NCBI GenBank assembly: GCA_028293125.1
Contig: JAQGPJ010000052.1
Span: 124,001 to 188,000, forward strand
Origin: Verrucomicrobiales bacterium
Lineage (GTDB): Bacteria; Verrucomicrobiota; Verrucomicrobiia; Verrucomicrobiales; V1-33
Direction of reading: 5' to 3'
Length of the DNA stretch: 64,000 nt
Below are positions 25,341 through 36,279 of this stretch, piece by piece. Each line of letters starts with the position of its first letter. Position 1 is the stretch's first letter. A program made the position numbers and the translations under genes. The notes under the pieces are model-generated. The model was not told the origin of the DNA. It ran no database searches and worked only from the letters and a program-made list of their open reading frames with translations.

Positions 25341-27125
25341 ATGCAAGACCAAATCGATTACTGGATCCTGACCTTCTCCGCCATCACCGTCATCATCACG
25401 GTCTGGATGGGATTCCGCTCCGCCAAAACGTCGAAATCCGCCTCGGACTTCTTTGTGGCCGGACGCTCGGTCTCCGTGGGCTGGAATGCGTCCGCCATCT
25501 CCGGGGAATACCTCAGCGCCGCCAGCTTCATGGGGGTCGCCGGCATGGTCATGTCCTCCGGCTATGATGCGCTGTGGTATCCGGTGTGTTACGCGTGCGG
25601 TTATCTGTTCCTGCTGCTGTTCATCGCGGGGCCGCTGCGGCGCTTCGGGGCCTACACCATTCCGGACTTCGCCGAAGGGCGGTATGATTCGCCGGTCTTC
25701 CGGAAGATCGCCGTCTGCTTCGTGCTCTTCATCGGCTTCTTCTACACCATGCCGCAGATGAAGGGGGCGGGCACCACCCTTGCCTATATCTTCCCAGGCC
25801 TGCCGTATTGGGTCGGTGTGGCCGTGGTGGGCGCGGTGATCACGCTGAATGTGGCGCTGGGCGGCATGAAGGGCATCACGCTGGTGCAGGCGGTGCAGTA
25901 CTGGATCAAGATGTTCGCCATCTCGGTGCCGGTCTTTGTGCTCATGGCCGTTTATGGCGGCTATGGCCGGAATCTTTCCCTGAACCACTCGGGCTATGAC
26001 AGCACTCCGCCGCCGGCGGTGGTGCAAACGGTGGAATACGGGAATCCGGAAGCACAGCGCCTGGCCATGCCGGAGAAAGCTCCGAAGGATGAGGATTGGG
26101 TGGCACCCTTCGGTCCTCTGACGACCAAGGCCGCGAAAGCCGCCGGGCTGAATGCGGAGCAGGCCAAACCCTACTCGCTGCTTTACACCTTCTCGCTTAT
26201 CGTCGCCCTCGTCTGCGGCACCGCCGGGCTTCCCCATATCCTGGTGCGGTTCTATACCAATCCCGACGGCGTGGCGGCCAAAAGGACGACCATGTGGGTG
26301 ATGATCCTCATCGGAGTCTTTTATGTGTTTCCGCCGGTTTTCGGCGTGCTGGGGCGGAACTTCCTGCCGGAGCTCTACACCGGGCTCACCGGTATGAAGG
26401 GCACCGATCAGGTGGTGCTGAAACTGCCCACCCTTATCCGCGAGAAATACGGCGTGCTGGGCTCCATTCTCAGCGGGGTCACCTGCGCCGGGGCTTTCGC
26501 CGCTTTCATGAGCACCTTCTCCGGCCTGCTGGTCTCCATGTCCAGTGCCCTGGCCCACGATGTGTATGGACGCATGCTGCGCCCGCATTCCTCGCCGGAG
26601 CAGCGCATGCGCATGTTCAAATTCTGCGCGGTGCTGGTGGGGGCCGTGTCCGTGCTGCTGGGCTGCCTGGTGGAGCCGCTGGAGATCAGCTTCATGGTCG
26701 GTCAGGCCTTTGCCATCGCCGCCGCCAGCTACTTCCCGCTGCTGTTCATGAGCGTCTGGTGGCGCGGCATGACCATGGCCGGCGCGGCGGTGGGCATGCT
26801 TTCCGGTGGCCTGCTGGCGCTGGTCGCGGTGGCGCTGACCAATGCCAGCAGCCTCGCCTTGGACAAGGGACCCATGGGCAAAGTGTTCGCCGGCTTCGCG
26901 GGATTGAACGATTTCTGGAAAGCTCACCCGCTGCTCCGCATCCTGGCCGAGCAGCCCGCTCTGTGGGCCGTGCCGCTGGCCATCATCCTCATGGTCGTGG
27001 TCTCCAAGGCCACGCGTCGGAGCATTCCGTCCGACATCCGCATGAAGATGCTCGTCCTGCACGCTCCGGAAAAGCTGGGCCTGAAACAGGAATACATCCA
27101 GGAGCACAGCGGGCCCGCCCACTGA
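25341..27125 (+). CDS. Solute:sodium symporter, ActP/MctC-like
   Basis: 594 residues and about 13 membrane segments. SASDFFVAGRSVSVGWNASA and GEYLSAASFMGVAG are the sodium-solute symporter signatures in the first helices, GGMKGITLVQAVQYWIK is the classic block of helix 5, and CGTAGLPHILVRFYT is that of helix 7. A long extracytoplasmic loop of about 60 residues (YDSTPPPAVV onward) distinguishes this subgroup. The family takes up acetate, pyruvate or other monocarboxylates with Na+ or H+. The ATG at 25341 is chosen over the one at 25296 because the family's first helix begins right after it. It pairs with the DUF485 gene upstream. Confidence 0.88.
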   Translation: MQDQIDYWILTFSAITVIITVWMGFRSAKTSKSASDFFVAGRSVSVGWNASAISGEYLSAASFMGVAGMVMSSGYDALWYPVCYACGYLFLLLFIAGPLRRFGAYTIPDFAEGRYDSPVFRKIAVCFVLFIGFFYTMPQMKGAGTTLAYIFPGLPYWVGVAVVGAVITLNVALGGMKGITLVQAVQYWIKMFAISVPVFVLMAVYGGYGRNLSLNHSGYDSTPPPAVVQTVEYGNPEAQRLAMPEKAPKDEDWVAPFGPLTTKAAKAAGLNAEQAKPYSLLYTFSLIVALVCGTAGLPHILVRFYTNPDGVAAKRTTMWVMILIGVFYVFPPVFGVLGRNFLPELYTGLTGMKGTDQVVLKLPTLIREKYGVLGSILSGVTCAGAFAAFMSTFSGLLVSMSSALAHDVYGRMLRPHSSPEQRMRMFKFCAVLVGAVSVLLGCLVEPLEISFMVGQAFAIAAASYFPLLFMSVWWRGMTMAGAAVGMLSGGLLALVAVALTNASSLALDKGPMGKVFAGFAGLNDFWKAHPLLRILAEQPALWAVPLAIILMVVVSKATRRSIPSDIRMKMLVLHAPEKLGLKQEYIQEHSGPAH

Positions 27126-27140
27126 GCGGCCCGGGGCCGG

Positions 27141-27194
27141 AGTCGGAATCGGAATCGGAATCGGAATCGGAATCGCAGTCGGAATCGCAGTCGG
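27141..27194 (+). repeat. Hexanucleotide tandem repeat
   Basis: About nine imperfect copies of a TCGGAA/TCGCAG hexamer lie directly after the symporter stop codon. They are outside any gene, about 135 bp before ileS, in a stretch otherwise poor in signals. Such tracts can change length by slippage, but I see no promoter boxes around this one. Confidence 0.85.
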
Positions 27195-27329
27195 CAAAAG
27201 AGGGCAGGGCGTCCGGAACCCTCGTTTGCCAGGAGCGCGGGATAAAAGCGGGCTGCGCCCCCGCCTGTGATTTCCTCTTTCGCCCCGCGCAAAGGCCGGT
27301 AGGGTGCGGGTTCTTTTTCCCCCAGTCTC

Positions 27330-30149
<2,820 letters not shown>

Positions 30150-31182
30150 TTTCAGGCGACGGGCTTTTGGTGCCGCCAACCGCCAGCCGCCGGCCATGGA
30201 TCGCTTTTCGTGAGGGATCCGGTGAGGCAATTCACCGGGTCCCTGCGATAACGCGGCTGTCCCCTCCGGGTTTTCCGGAGTCCGGGCGGTTGCCCCCAGC
30301 CTTGCGGCCCGGTGGCGGGTTCCCGGTTGGCGGCGTGGCCTGCCTTTTTCAGAAGGCATGGGTCCCTTTCCGCATTGCCGGGATCCGCCCGCCGGATACC
30401 GGCTTTTCCTCTTTCCGGTTTCTGAAAAGGCTCTCGTCAGTCCATCCCCTTGAGGATGATTGTAGAATAGCGGGCTGCGGTGGCAGGGACGCAACTCCCG
30501 CAGGGACGCCGGCGTCACCCCCCGGTGACCTCCGCGCCACCCCTCCGGTGACATGGGGGTCACCCCCCCAGCGGAATTTTGGAAAAAAGTTTGCATGTCA
30601 CCGGTGACATGGGTGTCACCGGTCGGCCGGAGGCCGGCGTCAGGGGAGGATGGAACCGGACCGGATCCCCCATCGCGGCAGCGCTGTCCGGCGTCAGGCC
30701 GCCGCGCGCCGTTCCAGATCCGCTTTCCGGCGGTGGACGGAAAGGCGTGCCGCCGCAGCTGGAAAAACCATGCCATGATAGCAAAAAATTACTTACGCTG
30801 AACACCGGTGGTTCAGCGATTCCAAATAACGCACGGAAAGTCGCTCAAGGCAAGGCATTTCAAGGGAAATGAAGCCTTTTATTACGGTGAAAATAGTCCG
30901 TGTGGGAACCTCCGGAAGGTTGGGGAATCTGAGTTTAAAAAATGCTATTATGGATACCATTCACCATGCGGATCCGAGTTGTCAGGGGCCGGCTCCGGCC
31001 CGCCGATGCACCGGCCTCCTCAGCCCTGAAAAGGCGCATTCGGGCAGCCCGGGGCAGCGCCCCAGTTTTTCCGTGTCAAATTGGGCAGACACCCTCAGGC
31101 CACGGGGCGAGGCCCGCAATTTTAATAAATTCCGGGCATTGACTTCCTGACAGCTATCATCAATGTTAAATTTTAATTTTCC
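30150..31182. other. Intergenic region between ileS and cas3
   Basis: About 1 kb without a convincing gene. Short frames are present, and a very long frame on the opposite strand is only a shadow of GC-rich ileS and its neighbours. The region holds a cluster of GGTGAC/GTCACC dyads (30,514-30,620). An AT-richer stretch before cas3 contains TTGACT at 31,139, a weak candidate -35 box. I see no tRNA and no CRISPR repeat here. Confidence 0.5.
30514..30620. promoter_or_regulatory. Cluster of seven GGTGAC half-sites in dyads
   Basis: Seven copies of GGTGAC or its complement GTCACC lie within 107 bp. Two are arranged as GGTGAC-N6-GTCACC with near-identical centres ATGGGG and ATGGGT (30,547-30,564 and 30,603-30,620). 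One is GTCACC-N4-GGTGAC (30,514-30,529), and one is a direct back-to-back GTCACCGGTGAC (30,597-30,608). This could be a multi-site operator or a set of RNA hairpins. No gene starts within 500 bp on either strand other than cas3. Confidence 0.4.
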
Positions 31183-33861
31183 ATGACTCCAGTCCTCACA
31201 TCCTCCAACATTAATCTTGTTGATTGCTGGGCGAAAACCTGGACGGACGGGCCTCTGAATGGAAGGCCCGGTCTTACAGTTTATGACCATTGTTTAAATG
31301 TGGGGGCCGTGGCTGTCGAATTACTTGGGAAACTGCCCAGGCCAGTCCGTGAAACGCTTCCTCCAGGAGCGCATTTGCTTGTTGCAGTGCACGACATCGG
31401 AAAAATCACGCCCGGTTTTTTGCGGAAATGCGAATTCTGGAAATGCCACGAACCCCGCTCCGCCACTCAGGGCGAAACAGATCACGCCAGAGTCAGTCAG
31501 TGGTTTCTGGCAGGATTACCGGAAATGAGGGACCCGCGCGGGCGGCCCACGGACTGGCTGCTGGCGGCGGGCGGACATCATGGGCGTTATCCTTCCTCCA
31601 AAGCGGATCTTCCCGGCATCCGGGAGTTTGCACAATCAGATTGGCCTCTGACTCTGCGTCGGGAGTTGCTGGCTGAATTGATTGAACTTTTCGGATCTCC
31701 GCCTGCGGAGCTTGTTTTCCTCCGCCATGGGGACATTCGAACTTCAGCCCGGGTGCATCTTCTGACGGGTTTCACCACTTTCTGCGACTGGTTGGGCTCG
31801 GATGAGAAAACGTTTCCCCTCAGTGCGGAGTTTCCTCCCGCCTGTCCCGCCACCCTTCCGGCAAGCAGGAAAGCAGCCGCTGGTTCGCTTGCCGCGATCG
31901 GTTCGCACCAGCGGGAGGTTACTGCCGGCATGGGTTTTGCCGAACTGTTTGCGGATGACAGTGGCACTGTATTCAGCCCGCGGCCGCTGCAGAGCACGCT
32001 CATGGCAGCGATGGACGCGCCCGGTCTTTATATTGTGGAGGCGCCCATGGGCATGGGAAAAACGGAGGCCGCTTTGGCCGCGGCCTATGCCAGATGGACC
32101 ACGGCGGATGCGGAACGCGGTCTTTATTTCGCATTGCCCACGCAGCTTACCAGCCAGCGCATTCATCAGCGCGTCGCGGCGTTTCTCAAAAATATTATTT
32201 CTGATAAAGCGACGCTGACCCTGGTGCATGGAAATGCGTGGTTGAGCGCTGACCGGGTGCTTCAGCTATCGCCCACCAATGATTCCCATGAGGACCAGGG
32301 CGCGGCTGATGCCCACGGGTGGTTCGCCTCCACCACGCGGAGGGCGCTGCTGGCTCCTTTCGGCACGGGCACGATTGATCAGGCTCTGCTTTCCGTTCTT
32401 CCGGCCAAACACGCCGCGCTGCGTTTTTTCGCCCTCGCCGGAAAAGTAATTGTTTTGGATGAGGTTCATTCCTACGATCCCTACACCTCCGCGTTGGTGG
32501 ACCGCGCTATCCAATGGCTGCTTCATGCGGGATGCAGCGTGCTCGTTCTTTCCGCCACCCTGACAGCCGCCCGGCGGGCTGCTCTGGTAGCAGCCGCCGG
32601 AGCGGTGGAAAATGGATTTTCCAAGGATTATCCACTGATCACCAAAGTCAGCAGCGGCAGCCAGGAGGCGGTCCATATTCCCGTCGATGGAGAAGTCCCG
32701 CGGCGGCTGACAGTGAGCCTGAAGCATCTGCCAGCCGGAGACCCTGACATCCAGGAGCGGGCGGTGGAGGCGGCCGCGCGCGGAGCCTGCGTGCTGATTA
32801 TCCGGAACACCGTCGCCCTTGCGCAGGAAACCTATCGCCTTATCAAATCGGCGCGGTGCGGCGACGCCTTTCAGGTGGGTCTGCTCCACAGCCGCTTTCC
32901 CCAGTGGCAGCGGGATGAGCAGGAAAAGAAATGGACGACGCTTCTGGGAAACCATCAGGAAGGACGTCCGCGCGGCTGTGTTCTTGTCGCCACCCAAGTG
33001 GTGGAGCAGTCCGTGGATATTGATTCCGATCTGCTCATCACGGATCTCGCGCCGACGGATCTGCTGCTGCAGCGCATAGGCCGCCTGCATCGTCATGACC
33101 GGTCGCGCCCGGACGGATTTGCGGAGCCGCGATGTCTCATTCTTTATCCGCGGGTGGATTGGTCGGCCGATGCGAAAGTTATCCGAAGGGAACTTTCGCC
33201 GCATGGCTATGTCTATCCGCCCTATGCGCTTTACCGGGCTCAGGCTCTTTGGCGGGAACGGGAGACTGTTTCATTGCCCGGAGATATCCGACCGCTGTTG
33301 GAGGCCACCTATGCCGATGCCGCGGATTTGCCCGTCGGAGTGTCGGGGCTGCATCGGGAACTGGCTTCCAAAGTCGAAAAAATGGTGGGCACCGCCGCGT
33401 CTCGGGGAGTCTTCACCGCAGTGGCCACAGCGGACCGGGAAGGAGCTGAAACCCGCTGGATTGAGCAGGACACCGCTCTGGTGGTGCTGTTGCCCGCAGC
33501 TCCGGTGGAAAGTGGTTCGTCGCGCATCACGGTCACACTGCACGGGGGATCCACGCTGCATGCGGATACCTCGCGCTTCCACATGGACCTGGCCCAGGCG
33601 CTGCACCTCCATGCCGTCCGGGTGCCCCGTTATCTTATCGCTCCGGCTTTGGCGCGGCAAAAGCCCTGGTTCAAATTTCATATCAACGACGCCGTCCTCG
33701 CCGTCTGCCCTCCCGAAACATCAAGTTGCCTCATCCCGGAAGCTTCGGACAATATGGCTTTCCTCCAATACCATCCGGACACCGGGCTTACCTACACAAA
33801 ACCGGAAAAATCATCCGCCTCCGCGGATCTTTCCGCCTTTGAGGAGGACGGATGGTTTTGA
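31183..33861 (+). CDS. cas3: CRISPR-associated helicase-nuclease Cas3
   Basis: 892 residues. Cas3 is recruited by DNA-bound Cascade and nicks, unwinds and degrades the target. The N-terminal HD nuclease has His36, the His70-Asp71 pair in VAVHDIGK, and AAGGHHGRYP further on. The helicase part has Walker A APMGMGKTEAA near residue 290, DEVH near 426, SATLTAA, and QRIGRLHRHDR (motif VI). The C-terminal domain ends in FEEDGWF. It is the first gene of the locus and is separated from cas8e by a 326-bp regulatory region, as in E. coli. All key catalytic residues appear intact. Confidence 0.95.
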   Translation: MTPVLTSSNINLVDCWAKTWTDGPLNGRPGLTVYDHCLNVGAVAVELLGKLPRPVRETLPPGAHLLVAVHDIGKITPGFLRKCEFWKCHEPRSATQGETDHARVSQWFLAGLPEMRDPRGRPTDWLLAAGGHHGRYPSSKADLPGIREFAQSDWPLTLRRELLAELIELFGSPPAELVFLRHGDIRTSARVHLLTGFTTFCDWLGSDEKTFPLSAEFPPACPATLPASRKAAAGSLAAIGSHQREVTAGMGFAELFADDSGTVFSPRPLQSTLMAAMDAPGLYIVEAPMGMGKTEAALAAAYARWTTADAERGLYFALPTQLTSQRIHQRVAAFLKNIISDKATLTLVHGNAWLSADRVLQLSPTNDSHEDQGAADAHGWFASTTRRALLAPFGTGTIDQALLSVLPAKHAALRFFALAGKVIVLDEVHSYDPYTSALVDRAIQWLLHAGCSVLVLSATLTAARRAALVAAAGAVENGFSKDYPLITKVSSGSQEAVHIPVDGEVPRRLTVSLKHLPAGDPDIQERAVEAAARGACVLIIRNTVALAQETYRLIKSARCGDAFQVGLLHSRFPQWQRDEQEKKWTTLLGNHQEGRPRGCVLVATQVVEQSVDIDSDLLITDLAPTDLLLQRIGRLHRHDRSRPDGFAEPRCLILYPRVDWSADAKVIRRELSPHGYVYPPYALYRAQALWRERETVSLPGDIRPLLEATYADAADLPVGVSGLHRELASKVEKMVGTAASRGVFTAVATADREGAETRWIEQDTALVVLLPAAPVESGSSRITVTLHGGSTLHADTSRFHMDLAQALHLHAVRVPRYLIAPALARQKPWFKFHINDAVLAVCPPETSSCLIPEASDNMAFLQYHPDTGLTYTKPEKSSASADLSAFEEDGWF

Positions 33862-33950
33862 ACCCGCCCCACGAAGGTGGGGAACCGTTGCTCCACAATG
33901 GTTTGTCTTCGCGCTGCGCGGGTCATCCCCATCATACGAGTGGGGAACTC
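33859..33950 (-). CRISPR. Degenerate mini-CRISPR (CreR-like) between cas3 and cas8e
   Basis: Read on the minus strand, two imperfect type I-E repeats flank a 31-nt spacer-like segment. The first repeat (33,950 to 33,919) starts GAGTTCCCC and ends GGGGATGACCCG. The second (33,887 to about 33,859) starts CGGTTCCCC, has the stem CCCCAC-CTTC-GTGGGG, and then decays. The main-array repeat begins GTTTTCCCC and ends GGGGATGGACCG, so stem and handle positions correspond; the 8-nt handle would be ATGACCCG against ATGGACCG. The segment between is 33,888-33,918. Orientation is opposite to the main array. This is the architecture of Cas-regulating RNA genes known from other type I systems. Transcription is not shown, and I see no clear promoter. 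Confidence 0.65.
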
Positions 33951-34002
33951 AACAGTGCCATTGGTCTTCAGTGGTGCAACTAAGTTTTGAGTTCTGTTGA
34001 TT

Positions 34003-34022
34003 TTTGTTTTCGCTCTGCGCTT
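34003..34022 (-). promoter_or_regulatory. Cascade self-target site in front of cas8e, with AAG PAM
   Basis: On the minus strand the site reads AAG (34,022-34,020), then CGCAGAGCGAAAACAAA. The mini-CRISPR spacer begins CGCAGCGCGAAGACAAA. They agree at positions 1-5, 7-11 and 13-17 and differ at 6 and 12, and the match stops at 18. In type I-E complexes every sixth crRNA base is flipped out and does not pair, so the differences fall exactly where they cost nothing. AAG is the canonical E. coli type I-E PAM. A full Cascade footprint would cover about 33,988-34,022, just upstream of the likely cas8e promoter. Confidence 0.7.
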
Positions 34023-34030
34023 CTTTTTTG

Positions 34031-34058
34031 TTGCACACTTTATTTTGTAAGTTTAAGA
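34031..34058 (+). promoter_or_regulatory. Candidate promoter of the cas8e operon
   Basis: TTGCAC (34,031-34,036) and TTTAAG (34,053-34,058) are separated by 16 bp. Each matches four or five of the six consensus bases. The pair begins 9 bp after the PAM of the self-target site, so bound Cascade would crowd the -35 box. Other weak boxes exist in this AT-rich stretch, so the exact start is uncertain. Confidence 0.35.
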
Positions 34059-34187
34059 GGGGATGAACCCGAAAGCTGTTCTCCCCCCGGACTCGAATGG
34101 CCCGGCAGTTTAAAGGCAAAACATGCAGACCTCCCATTCGGAATGATGGGAGCTCAACTTCCGCCGGGGCTGCTAAAATTACAAAAT

Positions 34188-35717
34188 GTGAAAAAAGTGA
34201 TCGCTTTCAATCTTGCTGACGATCCATGGGTTCCTGTCCGCTGGCTGGACGGATCATCAGACTTGTTATCTTTGAACGATCTCTTCGCGCGGTCGGCGGC
34301 TATCGCCGGACTTGATGCCGCGCCGCATGAGCGGGTTTCCCTGATGCGCCTGCTGGTCTGCCTCGCCCAGGCCGCACTTGGCGCGCCGAACGAATGTTAT
34401 GGCTGGCCCGGTTTTGGCGCGGACATGTCCACGAAGGTGCCCGCCTATCTGGCACGCGCCGACATTCATCCGCATTTTGAATTGTTTGGTCCCGGCCCGC
34501 GGTTTCTTCAGGTGGAAGTGCCGGCCCGTGAGGAGCCGGTGCCCGCCAGCAAGCTCATGCCCCATTTGGCCACTGGCAATAATCCCACGCTTTTTGATCA
34601 TGCGGGAGGCACGGACCGCTCATTTTCACCTTCCAAACTGGCGCTGGCTTTACTGACTTTCCAAAATTTTTACCCTCTCTATGGCGCGGGTCACAAGGGT
34701 AAGGGTCCCTGTGCGGACAGCAATATGGCCCATACCCTTCTCCATGGTGGAAACCTTTCGGAAACCATCCTGCTCAATGCATTGGATGCGGATACCATAG
34801 CTGAGTTTTATAAGGTGGCCGGCATGGGCCGTCCCCTGTGGGAGACCGGTGCCGCCACGGTGGCGGCGCAACAAAGCGCCACCAGGTCCTATCTTGGGCG
34901 CCTTGTGCCCCGGCACCGGAACCTCTGGCTCCATGACGACGGCAAAGCTTTCAATCTTTCTAATGAGAGTCTTCAGTATCCCAATTTCGAGGAGGCCCGG
35001 GAACCCTCCGCCACCGTCAAGGTTACTCTTAAAACCACGGGGGAGGAAAGAAGACTGCTCCCGCTCCGGCAGGGTCGCGGATTGTGGCGGGATCTGGACA
35101 GCATCGCCGTATTGCGGACCTCCCGGCAGCAAACCCAGCAGGCTCCGCTGACACTTCAATCGCACATCCACGCGTTTGAAAAAAAAGAGGGGCATTTATG
35201 GGTGGGTGGATTGGTGACCGATCTGAAGGCCAAGATCCTCGACACGGCCGAATCCAGCTTCACCGTGCCGTATGCCCTTTTCAAGGAGGAGGGCCGGGCA
35301 ATGTATGAGAATGGAGTGGCCGCCGCACAGACGCAGTCCCAGCAGCTTTATGGAGCGGTGAAAAATTACGCCGCCGGCATGAAGCACGAGTCAGCTCCGC
35401 ACGAGGCGGCATCCCGCCACTACTGGAATACCCTCGATCAGGAATCATCATTGCTCCTGAGCCTGATCGGTGACCCCGGCCTTCTTGACGGCAAACAGAT
35501 CGAAGCCGCTGACAGTATTTGGGGCCGGATTGTCCGCCATGCCGCGCGGGCCGCGTATGACGCCATCTGCCAGCGGCTGACCCCGCGTCAGCACAAAGCT
35601 TACATCGAGGGTCTGAGGGTCCTTTTTCCCAAACCAAAAAGCGCCACCGCCAAAAAAAAGCCCACCATGAAACTGGCAAAAGCCGTTCCGCCTGAACCTG
35701 AATTTTCCCATGAGTGA
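34188..35717 (+). CDS. cas8e: Cascade large subunit Cas8e (Cse1/CasA)
   Basis: About 509 residues. Cas8e recognises the PAM, stabilises the R-loop and recruits Cas3. The N-terminus FNLADDPWVPVRWLDGS matches the Cse1 opening (L-x-x-D-x-W-(I/V)-P-V-R). The middle has ACPL-like HERVSLMRLLVCLAQAALG, GPRFLQVE and the Thr/Gly-rich ATGNNPTLFDH, and the C-terminal helical bundle is present. The start is uncertain: the frame is open to 33,987, but homologous sequence begins at 34,188 (GTG) or 34,197 (GTG). ATG 34,143 is another option. None has a Shine-Dalgarno sequence. The gene overlaps cse2 by 8 bp. Confidence 0.88.
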   Translation: MKKVIAFNLADDPWVPVRWLDGSSDLLSLNDLFARSAAIAGLDAAPHERVSLMRLLVCLAQAALGAPNECYGWPGFGADMSTKVPAYLARADIHPHFELFGPGPRFLQVEVPAREEPVPASKLMPHLATGNNPTLFDHAGGTDRSFSPSKLALALLTFQNFYPLYGAGHKGKGPCADSNMAHTLLHGGNLSETILLNALDADTIAEFYKVAGMGRPLWETGAATVAAQQSATRSYLGRLVPRHRNLWLHDDGKAFNLSNESLQYPNFEEAREPSATVKVTLKTTGEERRLLPLRQGRGLWRDLDSIAVLRTSRQQTQQAPLTLQSHIHAFEKKEGHLWVGGLVTDLKAKILDTAESSFTVPYALFKEEGRAMYENGVAAAQTQSQQLYGAVKNYAAGMKHESAPHEAASRHYWNTLDQESSLLLSLIGDPGLLDGKQIEAADSIWGRIVRHAARAAYDAICQRLTPRQHKAYIEGLRVLFPKPKSATAKKKPTMKLAKAVPPEPEFSHE

Positions 35718-36279
35718 AATCCCAGCACGCTTCCCAACCGCTCAGGGAGCGGAGAACCGTAAATTCCTGGATGCCTTGATTGGTGTCTGCGGCGACCGTG
35801 GCCAGCGGGCCGCGCTCCGCCGTTATTGGAGCGATGCCACCAGGCACGATGCCTATCCCGTTCTTGGCAGGCTCCGGGCCATAGGGAATGAGCCCCGTGC
35901 GCTGGTGGCGGCTCTGTTTGCTGAGCATCCTTATCACAGTGACTCCGCCCGCAGTTTCGGTCAGACCTGTTTGCGCCTCGCCGGAGGCGAAATTGAAAAC
36001 TACGAAAGCCATTTCCGGCGCCTGCTGGCCTGTGACAGCCTGGACGATCTTGCCGCGCCGGTTCATCGGGCAATCCGCCGGGCCTCGCGCGAAGGGGCCG
36101 GGTTGCCGGTGAATTACCTGCGCCTGCTCAAGGATCTTTGGGCTTGGAAAGACTATCCAGCCCACCAGGCATATTATCAGGAGCACGGATGGGACGATGT
36201 GAAAACCAGGTGGGCCCAGGATTTTTGGCAGGCTCCGGCGGAGGCAATAAACACCGACCCTGTCTCTGAACCCCTATGA
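35710..36279 (+). CDS. cse2: Cascade small subunit Cse2 (CasB/Cas11e)
   Basis: 189 residues, the normal size. Two copies of Cse2 form the inner belly of Cascade and hold the displaced DNA strand. The mostly helical sequence has basic residues at the expected places (RAALRRYWSDATRHDAYPVL), and the family's second helical block is near LPVNYLRLLKDLWAW. It overlaps cas8e by 8 bp at the start and cas6e by 4 bp (ATGA) at the end, so all three are translationally coupled. Confidence 0.88.
   Translation: MSEIPARFPTAQGAENRKFLDALIGVCGDRGQRAALRRYWSDATRHDAYPVLGRLRAIGNEPRALVAALFAEHPYHSDSARSFGQTCLRLAGGEIENYESHFRRLLACDSLDDLAAPVHRAIRRASREGAGLPVNYLRLLKDLWAWKDYPAHQAYYQEHGWDDVKTRWAQDFWQAPAEAINTDPVSEPL

Noticed and set aside
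30860-31010. Repeated YYG-x-x-SPCG-like peptide pattern before cas3
   Set aside because: Two weakly similar stretches only. There is no start signal and no similarity to a known peptide; probably chance.
31139-31172. Promoter of cas3
   Set aside because: TTGACT is present, but no good -10 box lies at 16-18 bp (only ATGTTA), so I did not list it as a feature.
33859-33950. Reading the mini-CRISPR as a plus-strand unit
   Set aside because: On the plus strand the half-repeats lack the ATG-x-x-CCG-like handle, whereas on the minus strand both the 5' start and the handle fit. The self-target also gets its AAG PAM only in the minus reading.
33987-34187. N-terminal extension of cas8e by about 67 codons
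   Set aside because: The extension overlaps the self-target site and the likely promoter, is Cys/Ser-rich and unlike Cse1. Family similarity begins only at about 34,188.
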